DNA from: JAIUZI01 sp041594355
GTDB taxonomy: Bacteria; Pseudomonadota; Alphaproteobacteria; Rhodobacterales; Rhodobacteraceae
Direction: 5' to 3'
Length of the DNA stretch: 64,000 nt
Assembly: GCA_041594355.1 (NCBI GenBank)
Contig: JBFHMM010000001.1
Coordinates: forward strand, 6,469-70,468
In this document: positions 17,109 through 26,431 of the stretch, one piece after another
Layout: every line of letters starts with the position of its first letter
How positions within the stretch are numbered: position 1 is the first letter of the stretch
Notes under the pieces: generated by a model
The model's input: only the letters and a program-made list of their open reading frames with translations
Database searches by the model: none
Told to the model about the DNA's origin: nothing
Position numbers and translations under genes: made by a program

Positions 17109-17943
17109 GCAGGGCGTTTCAGGCGCGGCGGCGCACGGGGCGGAAGATCTACAGACGATCCGGACCGTGCACCATTTTGCCGCGTCTGGCGGGACCATCA
17201 TGTCCCGGGCCCTGGCCGCGCAGCCCGATACCGTGCTGCTGAGCGAGATCACTCCGGTGGTGGGTGCTTATGGCTTCAACCGTTTCGATCCCGTGCAGCA
17301 GTTCCTTGCGGGGCCGCTGCGCGACGATCCGGAACGGTTTCTGGACCCCGACAGAACGCCCTATGACCTGAGCCTCGAGGTCTTTGCCGACCGCCTGCAC
17401 TGGCTTTTGGCGCAGACCTCGGAGGCCGGTTGCCGGCTGGTGTTGCGCGATCATGCCCACAGCGACTTTATCGCGCTGAACCGCGGTCGCAGCGGGTTGC
17501 GCGATGTGATCCGGCGGGCCCAGATCCCGGTGCGCTCGATCGTGACGCTGCGCCATCCGATGGACAGCTACTATCCTGCCAAAAAACGGGGTTGGACCAA
17601 GATGCTGAGCGGGGGGTTCGACGAATACTGCCAGCGTCTGACCGGCATGCTGGAGATTTTCGACGCGCCGGTATTCCTATACGAGGATTTCTGCCTGCGG
17701 CCGCGCGAGGTGACCGAACAGATGTGCGCGGCACTGAACCTGCCGTTTGATCCCGGTTTCCAGGCCCGGCTGAAAGATATCGGTCTGACCGGGAACTCTG
17801 GGCGCAAGGCGGACGAGATTGCGCCGCGCCCGCGGCTGCACATTCCCAGAGGATTGATCAAGGAAGCCAGGGAAAGCGAATCCTACCAGGCGCTGGAAGC
17901 CCGTTTCTGGCCCGGCGATACACTTCTAGAACAAAAAAAATGA
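17101..17943 (+). CDS. Sulfotransferase-like P-loop protein set between gmd and fcl
   Basis: A 280-aa protein. The N-terminal loop HHFAASGGTIMSRALA (about residues 20-35) replaces the usual PSB loop, and the usual Lys/Arg before the Ser-Gly is missing. A region resembling a 3'-phosphate-binding motif is IVTLRHPMDSYYPAKKRGW (about residues 145-163). FLYEDFCLRPREVTEQ matches the C-terminal half of sulfotransferases. ATG 17101 overlaps the gmd stop by 8 bp, so it is translationally coupled. The coding end has eight consecutive A (17933-17940) directly before TGA. Its place between two GDP-fucose genes suggests that it acts on the fucose-containing product. Whether it binds PAPS is uncertain. Confidence 0.7.
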   Translation: MAEQGVSGAAAHGAEDLQTIRTVHHFAASGGTIMSRALAAQPDTVLLSEITPVVGAYGFNRFDPVQQFLAGPLRDDPERFLDPDRTPYDLSLEVFADRLHWLLAQTSEAGCRLVLRDHAHSDFIALNRGRSGLRDVIRRAQIPVRSIVTLRHPMDSYYPAKKRGWTKMLSGGFDEYCQRLTGMLEIFDAPVFLYEDFCLRPREVTEQMCAALNLPFDPGFQARLKDIGLTGNSGRKADEIAPRPRLHIPRGLIKEARESESYQALEARFWPGDTLLEQKK

Positions 17944-18006
17944 CGATGCAGGCCCGCCCGGCCGGAGCGGGAACAGACCGGGTGCCTGCAAAATGGAGAA
18001 AACGAC

Positions 18007-18945
18007 ATGACATACGATCTGAATGGAAAGCGCGTCTGGGTGGCCGGTCACCGCGGCATGGTGGGCGGCGCGGTGGTGCGACGGCTGGGTGATGAACCCT
18101 GCGAGGTGATCACCGCCGGGCGCGACGTGGTCGACCTGGTCAGCCAGCAGGCGGTGGCCGACTGGATGGCGGCGGAAAAACCCGATGCGGTGGTGCTGTG
18201 CGCGGCGCGGGTCGGCGGCATCCATGCCAACAACTCCTACCCGGTGGATTTCCTCTATGACAACCTGATGATCGAGGCCAATATCATCCATGCCGCCCAT
18301 GCGGTCGGCGTGGAAAAGCTGTTGTTCCTTGGATCCTCCTGCATCTACCCGAAATTCGCCGAACAGCCGATCACCGAGGATGCGCTGCTGACCGGGGCGC
18401 TGGAGCCCACCAACGAATGGTATGCGATCGCCAAGATCGCCGGTATCAAGCTGTGCCAGGCCTATCGCAAGCAATACGGTGCCGATTTCATCTCGGCCCA
18501 GCCCACTAACCTCTATGGGCCGGGCGACAATTACGATCTGCAGTCCAGCCACGTGCTGCCGGCGCTTTTGCGCAAGTTCCACGAGGCGAAGGAAGCCGGC
18601 GCACCCTCGGTCGAGCTTTGGGGATCGGGTACGCCGCTCAGGGAATTCCTGCACGTGGACGATCTGGCCGATGCGCTGGTCTTTCTGTTAAAGGAATATT
18701 CGGACGAGATTCCGCTGAACGTCGGTTCCGGGGTCGAGGTCACCATCCGCGAACTGGCCGAAACCATCGCCGAGGTGGTCGGCTACGAGGCCGAGTTGAC
18801 CTTTGACGCGACCAAGCCCGACGGCACCCCACGCAAGCTGATGGACAGCGGCCGTTTGCACGCCCTGGGCTGGAACAACGCGCGCTCTCTCAAGGAGGGC
18901 GTGGCACATGCCTATGCAGCCTATCTGGAAACGCTGCAGGGCTGA
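18007..18945 (+). CDS. fcl: GDP-L-fucose synthase
   Basis: A 312-aa NADPH-dependent epimerase/reductase that turns GDP-4-keto-6-deoxymannose into GDP-L-fucose. Motifs seen are VAGHRGMVGGAVVRRL at the N-terminus, AARVGGIHANN, LGSSCIYPKFAEQP, the catalytic Tyr-x3-Lys in WYAIAKIAGIKLC, and QPTNLYGPGDNYD. The length is typical for Fcl/WcaG. It follows the sulfotransferase-like gene by 63 bp and belongs to the same operon as gmd. With manC (6.3 kb) it completes the route from mannose phosphate to GDP-fucose. Confidence 0.96.
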   Translation: MTYDLNGKRVWVAGHRGMVGGAVVRRLGDEPCEVITAGRDVVDLVSQQAVADWMAAEKPDAVVLCAARVGGIHANNSYPVDFLYDNLMIEANIIHAAHAVGVEKLLFLGSSCIYPKFAEQPITEDALLTGALEPTNEWYAIAKIAGIKLCQAYRKQYGADFISAQPTNLYGPGDNYDLQSSHVLPALLRKFHEAKEAGAPSVELWGSGTPLREFLHVDDLADALVFLLKEYSDEIPLNVGSGVEVTIRELAETIAEVVGYEAELTFDATKPDGTPRKLMDSGRLHALGWNNARSLKEGVAHAYAAYLETLQG

Positions 18946-19054
18946 GCCCGAACCGCGTGGATCGGCGGCGCCCGGGCGGGGCGGTTGTCAGTCTCGCGCC
19001 GGACGACCGAAATTGGCACGGATAGTGGTGCACCATTTTAAGGACGCGGCAGCC

Positions 19055-22000
19055 ATGGACACCCTCATCTTATTTCCGGCCGAGGACGCCTTTGCGCTGA
19101 CCGCCGTTGATCTTTTGGCGGCGCTGCCCGGCCAACCGGTGACGCTGGCCGCGGTGCAGACCCCGGCCAAACAGCTGGCGGGAGGGCTGGCAGAGCGGGT
19201 CGAGCGGGTATTCACCCTGCCCGATTGGCCGTTCGGCCCGCAGAAGGGAATTCAGCCGCCCGACCCCGGCAGCCCCGACCATGCCCGGATCGCCCGGTTC
19301 CTGCGCCAGGGTTTTGACCGGGTGCTGGTGTTCGACTGGTCGCTGGCGCCGCTGGCGGCGCTGATGCCGCCGGGGATGGGCCGGTTCCTGGTTCTCGACG
19401 ACTGGACCCAGCAGGAGGAGCTGGTGCTGTCGCCGGATCTGAAGACGAACCGGACCGGACCGCGGCTGCACGAGGCCGAGGAGATCGTTGCCGATTTCGA
19501 CGCCATCCTGTGTACCGAACAGGCGGTGTTCTCGATGATCGGGACGCTGTTTCCGGACAAGGCGCTGGCGGCGCCGGTGCCGATCCCGGGTTATCCGGCG
19601 GATCTGGGCGAGCAGTGGCCGCTGCGTTTTCGCGCGCCCAACAGCCGCTACGACCCCTATACCCAGGACGGGCTCAACGCTTTTCTGCGGCGCCAAGGTG
19701 CGCGGCAGCATCGCGGTCAGCCCTTCGTGTCGCTGGAACTGCCGCCGGATTATGCCTTTGTCAGGGACAATGCCGCCCCGACGCCCGAGCCGGTCCTCGT
19801 CGATGTCAGCGGCCCGCAGGCCCCCCTGCTGGAGGTCTCGGTGCAGCTGCACAGGCCGGAACTGCGCACCCGCAACGCGATGCGGGGCGGCAACCTGATG
19901 TTCCTGCTTGAGGCGCGCGCGTCCGGCAGCCCCGAAGACGACTATGTGATCGCTCCGGGCGGCGCGCGGGCCGCGCTGCTTGAACTGCTCTCGGACCAGA
20001 CGGCCTGGCGGGCATTCTGGTCGCAAGGGGTGCGTCAGTTCAGGGAGATTCAGGACCACAACCAGCAGGTCTGGGTCAGGTTCATCGAGGGTCGGGAAAC
20101 CGCGGGCGGTAGTTTTCTATATGGCACGCTGGGGGTGAAACAGGGCATCGAATCCGGCGCCGCACCGGGTGGCGGCGATCTGGCGATCGTGCGCGCCCAT
20201 GCGGCGGCGCCGCTGGATCCGGGCCCCGGGCTGGCGCTGGTCCAGACCCTGTTGCTGCAGGGACTACCGGAAAGGGCGCTGGCCTATCTGGGCGTGCTGA
20301 TGCGGGCGGGCGCCATCGCCGGCCAGCCGGTTCGGGCGTCCCGGGCGCTGCTGGACCTGATGCAGCGGCAATCGGTTTTCGACCAGCCGCGCAGCCGGGC
20401 CGTGACGGACAAGCTGCACCGTGATCTGCAGGAGGCTGGCACGGACGAGAGTGGCGGGCTCTACCTCACCTTCCAGCTGCCCGAAGCCGTTGCCGCGCCG
20501 CCGGCTGCCGGTGGCCGGGGGGCGCCGGTTTTCGAATTGGGGCTGCACCGTGACGATCAGGGCGCGCGGCGCTTCTCGGGGACCTTCTCAATGGTCTACG
20601 CGCGTCAGACTTTCGCCGGCGACCCCGCGCTGGTGGCGATGATCTCGGGCCGGCTGGACGACCCCGACACCGAACTGGCAGCGGCGCAGATCGAAATCGA
20701 CGGTCAGCCCGTCACCGGGGAAATCACCCAGCGTATGGACGGCAGTTTTTTCCTGCCGGTCCCGGTGACCTTGCAGGGGGAAAGCGCCGGGCGCGACCTG
20801 TTTTCGGTTTCGGTCTCGCTTTCGGCTCTGCGCGGCGCTGCGGTGGCCGGCCGGATCGATCAGATCGACGTGATCCGCCGGGCCGAGCTATTCGAAGACG
20901 GGCGCATCGCGGCCAATGCCCGATTGCTGGCGCTGCTGCCGACCCAGGACAGCTGGAATTTTGCCGGGGGCTATCACATCGAACGCTCCGACACCGGGGC
21001 GCCGGTGCGCTGGATCCAGGCCAGGGCCACCCCCGAGCTGGTCTGGGCCGCCACCCCGCCCGAGCAGCGGCCCCGTGGGGCGGTCTGTGCCGTGGTGGTC
21101 GTCCAGACCGCGCGCGGTGGCCCACCCCCCGACGAGCTGTACCTGGAAACCCCGAACGGCCCGCTCAGGGCGGTGCCGGTTCCCGGCGGCGGCGATGGGG
21201 CGCGCAGCTATGTCTTTGACATCACCGATTTGTTCATCGACCGGATCCGGCTACCCCGGCTTGAACTGGTTTCGCCGGTTCCGGCGGAAACCGTAGGCGA
21301 GGATCAGCGCCTGCTCAGCCTGCTGCTGCGGTCGATGTCGATCGTGGAACTGCCGCTGTCGCTGCTGGACAATCAGCCGGCGGTGCTGACCCCGGGGGCG
21401 GGGCTGCGAACCGGCGTCGGCGATCCCGCCGCGCCGCCGATGCTGGGCAAGGCGTTGCGGCTGGCGCTGACGGTGCCGCACTTGCTGTCGCCGTCGCGGC
21501 TGGTTGAAATCCGCGGCAAGGGCGATGATCGGATTTACGGGCTTGAAGCCCGGCTGAACCGGCTGCCGCTGGAACCGGTCGGGATCAGCCATGAAGCGGG
21601 GCGATTCATCTGGCGGGGACGTCTGATCAGCGACCGCCCGGTTCTGGCCTTTGCCTCCTGGCTGCAGATGCAGTTGGCGGCAGAGCAGCCCGAAGGGGCG
21701 GCGCCGATGGAGATCACCCAGGTGCGTTTTATCCTGCCGCCCGACAATCAGCCGGGGTTCGAACTGATGGATGGCGGCCATTTCCCCGGTACGGCGGGAT
21801 ATTATCACAGCGGCCCGGCGATGCGCGGGGTCTGGGCCGGTCCCGGTGGCCGGCTGCTGGTCGATGTGCCGGCGGGGGCCGATGCGCTGTGGCTGGCCGG
21901 CGATGCCGCGATCGGCCGGTCGCAGATCGAGGCGATGACGCTGAGTTGTGACGGCGCGGAACTGGAGTGCCGGACCGGCACCGCCGCCGACGGCCGCTGG

Positions 22001-22138
22001 CGCGTAACGGGCCGTCTTGAACCGGCCGCCGAGGCGCGGATCGCGCTTGTCGAAATCGGCAGCCGGACCCCGGTGCAGGGGCCGGTCGGCCTGGTGCGCC
22101 GGGCCGGCTGTGTCCTGCCCTCGGGCAGCGGAGAATGA
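19055..22138 (+). CDS. 1027-aa protein of unknown function in the GDP-fucose operon
   Basis: I do not recognise this protein as a whole. Residues 1-200 look like the first lobe of a GT-B glycosyltransferase (LILFPAEDAFALTAVDLLAA, then DRVLVFDWSLAPLAALMPPG, FLVLDDWTQQEE and DFDAILCTEQAVFSM), but no second nucleotide-sugar lobe follows. From about residue 470 on the sequence is beta-rich, with repeated segments that could be Ig-like or carbohydrate-binding modules (FELGLHRDDQGARRFSGTFS, AAAQIEIDGQPVTGEI, LRLALTVPHLLSPSR). ATG 19055 follows AAGGAC; a longer frame open from 18908 overlaps fcl and has poor composition. It is coupled by ATGA to the next glycosyltransferase, whose C-terminus is similarly beta-rich. 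A role in glycan assembly is inferred from context only. Confidence 0.75.
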   Translation: MDTLILFPAEDAFALTAVDLLAALPGQPVTLAAVQTPAKQLAGGLAERVERVFTLPDWPFGPQKGIQPPDPGSPDHARIARFLRQGFDRVLVFDWSLAPLAALMPPGMGRFLVLDDWTQQEELVLSPDLKTNRTGPRLHEAEEIVADFDAILCTEQAVFSMIGTLFPDKALAAPVPIPGYPADLGEQWPLRFRAPNSRYDPYTQDGLNAFLRRQGARQHRGQPFVSLELPPDYAFVRDNAAPTPEPVLVDVSGPQAPLLEVSVQLHRPELRTRNAMRGGNLMFLLEARASGSPEDDYVIAPGGARAALLELLSDQTAWRAFWSQGVRQFREIQDHNQQVWVRFIEGRETAGGSFLYGTLGVKQGIESGAAPGGGDLAIVRAHAAAPLDPGPGLALVQTLLLQGLPERALAYLGVLMRAGAIAGQPVRASRALLDLMQRQSVFDQPRSRAVTDKLHRDLQEAGTDESGGLYLTFQLPEAVAAPPAAGGRGAPVFELGLHRDDQGARRFSGTFSMVYARQTFAGDPALVAMISGRLDDPDTELAAAQIEIDGQPVTGEITQRMDGSFFLPVPVTLQGESAGRDLFSVSVSLSALRGAAVAGRIDQIDVIRRAELFEDGRIAANARLLALLPTQDSWNFAGGYHIERSDTGAPVRWIQARATPELVWAATPPEQRPRGAVCAVVVVQTARGGPPPDELYLETPNGPLRAVPVPGGGDGARSYVFDITDLFIDRIRLPRLELVSPVPAETVGEDQRLLSLLLRSMSIVELPLSLLDNQPAVLTPGAGLRTGVGDPAAPPMLGKALRLALTVPHLLSPSRLVEIRGKGDDRIYGLEARLNRLPLEPVGISHEAGRFIWRGRLISDRPVLAFASWLQMQLAAEQPEGAAPMEITQVRFILPPDNQPGFELMDGGHFPGTAGYYHSGPAMRGVWAGPGGRLLVDVPAGADALWLAGDAAIGRSQIEAMTLSCDGAELECRTGTAADGRWRVTGRLEPAAEARIALVEIGSRTPVQGPVGLVRRAGCVLPSGSGE

Positions 22139-24969
22139 CCCAGATGTCCAAGATCTTTTTTATCGCTCCCAGGGTCGACAGCGACATCACGCTGGAAACC
22201 GCCTGGCTGGACCCGCTGGCCGAAGCCGCCGAAACCCTCGGGCTGGACCCGGTTCTGGTGGTCGGACAGAACCTGAAGCGGCGCAGCACCGCTGCCGGTC
22301 GCCCTGTCTGGGGGGTGCTGGACAGCAGCCCCCAGAGCGAACGGCAGCGCACCCTGGTCAATGCCCGGCTGCTGGCGCTGCACCGGTTCGATGTGCTGGC
22401 CGACCGGCTGGCCTTCGTATGCGATTCCCGCCGACCGGGACCGCAGGACACGCTCTGCCTGCTCGACGCCTCGGTGCCGGACCTGGAATCGGTCTGGCAA
22501 TTCCTGATGACCACGCCGCCCGAAACCCTGCCGCATGTGCATGTGCACCTGTCGCGGCTCTATGATCCCGACCTGGTGCTGGAGGCTGCCGGGTTGAACG
22601 ATCTGGCAGACCGGATCGCGTTGCTGCGTGCCCGCTTTGAGGCGCGCGGGCTGTTGCAGGCGGGGCGGCTGACGTTGAGCGCGGGACACCCCGCGCTGGC
22701 CCGGCGGCTGAGCGATCTGGGGCTTGAGACCGCCAGCGCGCCGCTGCAGGGCTCCGGACGCCCCGGCGGGCGCAGCACGGCGCTGCTGGTCAAATCCTTT
22801 GAGCCCGATCTGGCCGAGACGCTGGACCTGTACAACGCCACTGTCTTTCTCAGCGATGCGCTGGTCCCGGCGGCGCAGGCCGATCTGGCGGCCGACGGCA
22901 TGGATGCGGAACGGGCGATCAGCTTTGCGCCGCTCAGCGATGCCACGCGCCAGCTGGCGCGCTTTGGCTCTGTCATCACCGAGACCGATCTGCTGGATCT
23001 GGTGCTGTCCTGTCCCGGACCGGTCGGGGGGGCGGTGCTGCGGCTGATCGGAACGGCCGATCCCGTCACGCCTTCCGCTCCGATGAACGGCGCGGACTTC
23101 ATCGCCATGCTGCGGGACCTGCAGGCAAAGGCCGGCACCCCGGAGCCCAAGCCGGTGGTGCTGCATGTGGCCAACAACTGGTGGGGCCAGGGATCGAGCC
23201 ACGTGTTCGAGGCGCAGCTGCGCTATCTGGCCGAGCGCGGCTATGCGGTGCTTGCGGTGCATTTCGACATCGACGACTCGGGGTTCTTCTTTCCTGAAGG
23301 GGTGGCCGACACGCTGACCAAGCTGCCGCAGGACGGTGCCCTGCACCGTTGGCGGCTGGGTCGCGATCCGGCACTGTCGGCGCAGGAAAAGGGGCTGGGG
23401 CTGAACCCGCCCTACCGGGCCGACATGCTGTCGGTGGAAGGGGAATCGCGGATCGCCCGCAACGTTGCGGTGCCGCCCGCCCTGCGCGCCGCGCTCAAGG
23501 CGTTGCGCCCGGCCTGGGCCCTGGTCAACTACAGCCAGAACCATCCGCTGATCGCGGCGCTGGATCTCGAAGAGGTGCCGGTGATCACGGAAACCCACGA
23601 CCTGCGTACGGTGCAGCACGCGATCTATGGCGAGACCACACTGGACCAGATCGACTATGATCTGGAACTGGACAACGCCGGCCATTTCGACGGGCTGGTG
23701 TTCATCAACGCCCATGAGGAAAAGCTGACCCGCGACCGGCTGCCGGATCTCAAGGGCATCAGCGCCTTTCCCTTCATGCTGGGCAATGCCGCGATCGAAC
23801 CCCGGCCCCTGCATGAAACTGCCGTGACCCCGGTGCTGCGCGCGCTCAGCCGCAGCCGCCGACCCTGCCTGTCGCTGGCAGCCCGGCTGGCCGGGCAGGA
23901 TGGCAGTTCGGATGCGGGGCCGAAGCGCCCGGTCATCCTGTTCGTGGGCAGCCGTCACAAGGCCAATGTGACCTCGCTGGACTGGTACTTTGCCAATGTC
24001 CACCTGCCGTTCCGGATCTTTGAACAGGCCGATCTGGTGGTGGCGGGCAATATCGCCGACGATTACCCCGACAGCGCCATTCCCGGGGTCACCTTCCTGG
24101 GGCGGGTCGATGACCTGCTGGCGCTCTATGACAGCGCGGACATCGTGTTGCTGCCGATCCGCGAGGGCACCGGGCTGCCGATCAAGGTGATCGACACGCT
24201 GATGGCGCAGAAACCCTTTGTCTGCACCTCGAACGCGATCCGCGCGATCACCGAGATGGACGGCCGCTGGCCGACGTTCGACGACCCGGCCGGATTTGCG
24301 GGCGAGCTGCTGAAACTCGCCGGCGATCCCGCCTATCTGGCAGCGGCCGAGGCGCGGCTGAAGGAGATCAGTGACCCCGAGGAGTCGTGGCGCGACTACG
24401 CCGCCCGCTGGGACCGGCTGGTCACCGAGGTCGTGGGCCAGGCGCCGCCGCAGGACGATGACCATGTGACCCCGGTTCTGATGCCACAGGTACCGCAGGC
24501 GCTGCCGCTGCCCCGGACCCGGCTGGTGGCCGGGCAACGGCTGTCGGTGCGCCATGGCGGCTTGTTGTGGGAACACGAGGGGCTGGCCACGGATGACGAT
24601 TCCGAACAGTTCCATTTTGGCCAGCCGCTGGGCCGGCTGGCGTTGCATTTCGCCCTGGCCAGGGACGCCACCGCCAGCGCCGGCGGGCGGGCGCGATCGC
24701 TGCGTCTCGACGGGGTGATCAACAGCGACCAGAATCCCGACACCGTGCTGAACTTTTTCGTCAACGGCCAGCCTGCCGGCCGAATGTCGACCAACCGGCA
24801 GTATCAAAAGCCGTTCTGCCTGTTTGCCGAACCGATTTGCCGTGATGGCGCCGCCCTGGTGGTGATCGAGGTGTTCCTGACCAATCAGGACGGGGTGCCG
24901 ATCGTGCCCGCCACAACCAAGCGCTGGGTCGCCCTGGACCAGCTGACATTGACCCCGGCGGCGCGCTGA
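22135..24969 (+). CDS. GT4-type glycosyltransferase with N- and C-terminal extra regions
   Basis: A 944-aa protein. Residues 1 to ~335 resemble a degenerate GT-B half. Residues ~340-780 are a family 4-like glycosyltransferase: VVLHVANNWWGQGSSHVFEA, VITETHDLR, ILFVGSRHKANVTSLDWYF, TFLGRVDDLLALYDSADIVL, and LPIREGTGLPIKVIDTLMA with the EG-x5-K nucleotide-sugar signature. Residues ~800-944 form a beta-rich tail (SLRLDGVINSDQNPDTVLNF) that may bind glycan. The start ATG overlaps the previous stop (ATGA), which indicates tight coupling with the 1027-aa protein, so the two may work as a pair. Confidence 0.85.
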   Translation: MTQMSKIFFIAPRVDSDITLETAWLDPLAEAAETLGLDPVLVVGQNLKRRSTAAGRPVWGVLDSSPQSERQRTLVNARLLALHRFDVLADRLAFVCDSRRPGPQDTLCLLDASVPDLESVWQFLMTTPPETLPHVHVHLSRLYDPDLVLEAAGLNDLADRIALLRARFEARGLLQAGRLTLSAGHPALARRLSDLGLETASAPLQGSGRPGGRSTALLVKSFEPDLAETLDLYNATVFLSDALVPAAQADLAADGMDAERAISFAPLSDATRQLARFGSVITETDLLDLVLSCPGPVGGAVLRLIGTADPVTPSAPMNGADFIAMLRDLQAKAGTPEPKPVVLHVANNWWGQGSSHVFEAQLRYLAERGYAVLAVHFDIDDSGFFFPEGVADTLTKLPQDGALHRWRLGRDPALSAQEKGLGLNPPYRADMLSVEGESRIARNVAVPPALRAALKALRPAWALVNYSQNHPLIAALDLEEVPVITETHDLRTVQHAIYGETTLDQIDYDLELDNAGHFDGLVFINAHEEKLTRDRLPDLKGISAFPFMLGNAAIEPRPLHETAVTPVLRALSRSRRPCLSLAARLAGQDGSSDAGPKRPVILFVGSRHKANVTSLDWYFANVHLPFRIFEQADLVVAGNIADDYPDSAIPGVTFLGRVDDLLALYDSADIVLLPIREGTGLPIKVIDTLMAQKPFVCTSNAIRAITEMDGRWPTFDDPAGFAGELLKLAGDPAYLAAAEARLKEISDPEESWRDYAARWDRLVTEVVGQAPPQDDDHVTPVLMPQVPQALPLPRTRLVAGQRLSVRHGGLLWEHEGLATDDDSEQFHFGQPLGRLALHFALARDATASAGGRARSLRLDGVINSDQNPDTVLNFFVNGQPAGRMSTNRQYQKPFCLFAEPICRDGAALVVIEVFLTNQDGVPIVPATTKRWVALDQLTLTPAAR

Positions 24970-24986
24970 CCCGCGCCACGCCAGAC

Positions 24987-25004
24987 CTGCGGCCCCTGCC
25001 GCAG
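24987..25004 (+). other. Perfect hairpin between two glycosyltransferase genes
   Basis: CTGCGGC and GCCGCAG form a 7-bp stem with loop CCCT in the 59-bp gap between the two genes. No T run follows, so it is unlikely to be a terminator. It may stabilise an mRNA end or be chance in G+C-rich sequence. Confidence 0.4.
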
Positions 25005-25028
25005 ACACCGAAGAACCGGAGACCCCCG

Positions 25029-26321
25029 ATGGGAAAACGCCTTTTGATCATCGACCCGGCCTTCTCGGAAGGCGAAGGCCACCATCTGGCGGCCAATGTG
25101 CTGCTGACCCGCACCGCGCATGAGGCCGGGTTCGACAGCGTGTGCATCCTGTGCCGCAACAGCTGCCCGCTGCCCACCATCGCCGATGGTCTGGGCGAAA
25201 CCGTACCCACCTTTGACAGCACACCTTATGCCGCCTTCCGGGTCGGCGACCTGCCCCGGCTGGCGGCGCTGAACCACAAGGCGCAGGAGGATTTCGACGT
25301 CATCCCCGCGGATATGGTTCGCGATGGCGATGAACTGCTGGTGCATACGGTCAACGAGGTCCAGTTCACGGCGTTGACTCGCTGGTTGGCGCAGATGCTG
25401 GAAACCCGTGACGTCCGGGTGCGGCTGGCGCTGATGTTCCCTGTCGGGCTGGAGTTTTCCGAGGACGGCGTCACCGGGGTGCGCGATCCGGCGGCGGCGA
25501 TGATCTTCCGCCACGGCGCGGCGCGGCTGGCCCCCTTCGGCGACCGGGTACGCTGGCTGGGCATCGGCCGCTCGATCGCGCGGGAATTCAACCTGCTGAC
25601 CGGCAACGCGGTGGGATATGGCCCGGCGCTGGTCCCCGGCATTGGTGCCCCGCTGGCAGCGAAACCCGACAGCGCGGTGCCCAATATCGTGCTCTATATG
25701 GGCGATGCGAAATTCGACAAGGGCTTTCACCACCTGCCGGCGATCATCACGCGGCTGCGCAACAGCCCCCGCGACTTTCGCGCCACGGTGCAGGTATCGG
25801 GCGGGGTGATCGGACATTTCACAGAGATGCGCCAGGCGCTCGAGAGCGCCGCCCAGGGCGATCCCCGTTTCATCATCCACAATGGCCGGCTGAGCGATGC
25901 CGATTACGAACGGGCCTGGCAACAGGGCCATATCGCGCTTCTGGGCTATGATCCGGGGGTCTACAAATACAAATCCTCGGGCCTGTGCTGGGAGGCGATG
26001 AACTACGCGGTGCCGGCGGTGGTGCTGAAGGACACGTTCCACCACCGTGAAGTCACCGGATACGGGTTCGACCCCATCGTGGTGAACGATTACTGGCCCG
26101 AACAGCTGTTTGCCGGACTGGAACGGGGTCTGGCGGCGCTGCCGCAGATGGCGCCAGCCTGGCAGGCGGCGCGCGCCGGGTTTGTCGATCAGAACCAGCC
26201 CGCCCAATATTTCGCCGAGGATCTGCCCGGCCTGCCGGGCGGCGGTCAGGCCGCCGATCTGCGCGCCCATATTCAAGGTTGGCAGCGGCGCTGTTTCGAC
26301 GCGTTTTTTGGTGGGGGGTAA
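25029..26321 (+). CDS. GT-B glycosyltransferase
   Basis: A 430-aa protein with LLIIDPAFSEGEGHHLAANV at the start, GDAKFDKGFHHLPAIITRL opening the second lobe, then HNGRLSDADYERAWQQGHIA, LGYDPGVYKYKSSGLCWEAM and VPAVVLKD forming the nucleotide-sugar site. It shares motif order with the C-terminal half of the protein at 12145-14937, of which it looks like a stand-alone version. CGGAGA lies 6 bases before the ATG. It is the last long gene of the gmd-fcl operon. Specificity cannot be read from sequence. Confidence 0.85.
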   Translation: MGKRLLIIDPAFSEGEGHHLAANVLLTRTAHEAGFDSVCILCRNSCPLPTIADGLGETVPTFDSTPYAAFRVGDLPRLAALNHKAQEDFDVIPADMVRDGDELLVHTVNEVQFTALTRWLAQMLETRDVRVRLALMFPVGLEFSEDGVTGVRDPAAAMIFRHGAARLAPFGDRVRWLGIGRSIAREFNLLTGNAVGYGPALVPGIGAPLAAKPDSAVPNIVLYMGDAKFDKGFHHLPAIITRLRNSPRDFRATVQVSGGVIGHFTEMRQALESAAQGDPRFIIHNGRLSDADYERAWQQGHIALLGYDPGVYKYKSSGLCWEAMNYAVPAVVLKDTFHHREVTGYGFDPIVVNDYWPEQLFAGLERGLAALPQMAPAWQAARAGFVDQNQPAQYFAEDLPGLPGGGQAADLRAHIQGWQRRCFDAFFGGG

Positions 26322-26376
26322 GGCCGCGGGCGGGATAACCTTGCGGCAGGGGCCGCTATTGGCTAGCGATAACTAT

Positions 26377-26397
26377 GCCGGGGCGCGTTGCCCCGGC
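26377..26397 (+). other. Perfect 8-bp-stem hairpin upstream of small protein B
   Basis: GCCGGGGC and GCCCCGGC are separated by GCGTT. The hairpin lies in the 110-bp gap after the last glycosyltransferase and before the second 56-aa gene. No T run follows. It could be a weak terminator or 5'-leader structure. Confidence 0.45.
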
Positions 26398-26431
26398 AGG
26401 TAAATGACAAGAACAAGACAAGGGATGGTTC

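Noticed and set aside
18908..19054. N-terminal extension of the 1027-aa protein overlapping the end of fcl
   Set aside because: The extension is rich in Arg, Pro and Gly, has no homology-like character, and ATG 19055 has a ribosome-binding site.
21805..25008. A 1067-codon open frame on the minus strand across the glycosyltransferase at 22135
   Set aside because: It mirrors the third-position G+C bias of the plus-strand gene, has no start context and shows no recognisable motif.
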